49,559 nt of DNA, taken from assembly GCA_016292215.1 (NCBI GenBank), contig JAEFBB010000014.1, positions 1 through 49,559 of the forward strand, written 5' to 3'. A program made the position numbers and the translations under genes. Origin of the DNA: Saccharofermentans sp. (GTDB lineage Bacteria > Bacillota > Clostridia > Saccharofermentanales > Saccharofermentanaceae). Below, one piece after another: positions 49,242 through 49,559 of the stretch. Each line of letters starts with the position of its first letter. The first letter of the stretch is position 1. The notes below the pieces were generated by a model. The model was not told the origin of the DNA and searched no databases. It saw nothing but the letters and a program-made list of their open reading frames with translations.

Positions 49242-49559
49242 TGTGCTTCTCTCTTTTCTTTTGCTGCTTCAGTTCAAACTCACGCATCTCTTCTGCCTGT
49301 TTCTTTTCACGGCTTCTGATCTTACGGTCCAGTTTGTTCTGCTCCTGCTGCAATTTGATCGCCTGCTGCGACTTGGTGCCAATGCCGGTTGCCGAAGTCT
49401 GCTTTCGCGCTTCACGCTGAATCCGCTTGGGATTCTTCGCGATATCTTTTACAACAGTGTCCACAGCCGGGCTGAAATGAAGTCCTGTGTAGTATCTGAG
49501 AACATATTCGAACAGCTCATAATCTTTCGGTTCCGCACCGAAGACCACTCTCGCAGCCG
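49231..49559 (-). CDS. yjdF: YjdF-family protein, 3' part (cut by the window end)
   Basis: The visible 109 residues match the C-terminal half of YjdF (DUF2992): VVFGAEPKDYELFEYVL, then NPKRIQREARKQ, then GTKSQQAIKLQ and a Lys/Glu/Gln-rich tail ending EKHRGH. The open frame runs on past 49559, so the start is outside the window. In other firmicutes yjdF follows a riboswitch that senses azaaromatic compounds; that region is not in this window. The function of the protein is not established. Confidence 0.92.
   Translation of the reverse strand, partial: AARVVFGAEPKDYELFEYVLRYYTGLHFSPAVDTVVKDIAKNPKRIQREARKQTSATGIGTKSQQAIKLQQEQNKLDRKIRSREKKQAEEMREFELKQQKKREKHRGH

Overview
The window looks like a chromosomal segment of a low-to-mid GC Gram-positive bacterium of the class Clostridia, possibly a gut or rumen anaerobe. 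The signs are near-universal AGGAGG-type ribosome binding sites, sigma-A-like promoters, a regulator with a Spo0A-type DNA-binding domain, class V aminotransferase plus SerA serine synthesis, a YjdF-family protein and lipoproteins. The genus is not determined. Most of the window is ordinary chromosome with one mobile insertion and one large apparently non-coding RNA locus.

Layout. 1-4250: reverse-strand genes for two uncharacterised proteins, an ABC exporter and an XRE/TPR regulator. 4245-4742: a gene-poor stretch with an 11-bp-phased repeat array, then tRNA-Thr. 4833-6350: a cytidylate-kinase-like protein coupled to a divergent hypoxanthine phosphoribosyltransferase whose usual catalytic Asp is Arg. 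6378-7046: a reverse-strand locus with its own promoter, a closing stem that joins both ends of about 600 nt, and an intrinsic terminator, but no credible protein; I read it as a large structured RNA. 7186-12838: a dinB/radical SAM/small membrane protein operon, preceded by a LexA-like box. It is separated from a small export protein by a 2.6 kb insertion sequence (7756-10344) that carries both an IS1595-type DDE transposase and a TnpB-type RuvC protein.

13067-16102 is a two-component system. 16169-22744 holds DUF1858, HU, a Spo0A_C-like regulator, 5-formyl-THF cyclo-ligase, LigA, a PC4/YdbC-like protein and a metallophosphoesterase. 22774-22883 carries two tandem REP-like palindromes. 22979-24013 is gap. 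24199-28953 is a translation operon (alaS, HIT, trmB, mnmA), followed by a WYL regulator and a four-helix-bundle-like protein. 31055-36181 is a forward operon of DUF1015, FAD oxidoreductase and DUF2298 giant membrane protein. 36193-40577 is a reverse operon of serine-pathway aminotransferase, serA, a GH32-like protein lacking the catalytic Asp, and a small RluA-like protein. 40750-49559 holds a PP2C-like/transmembrane/LysM-like protein, a DUF885 lipoprotein, an AMP-ligase-like protein with lost motifs, tRNA-Ser, a small lipoprotein and the 3' part of yjdF.

The strongest leads are the structured RNA locus, the IS1595-type element with TnpB as second gene (inverted ends and target duplication visible), and three proteins that keep a family fold but lose key catalytic residues (HPRT-like, GH32-like, AMP-ligase-like). 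All assignments come from reading the sequence; no database search was run.
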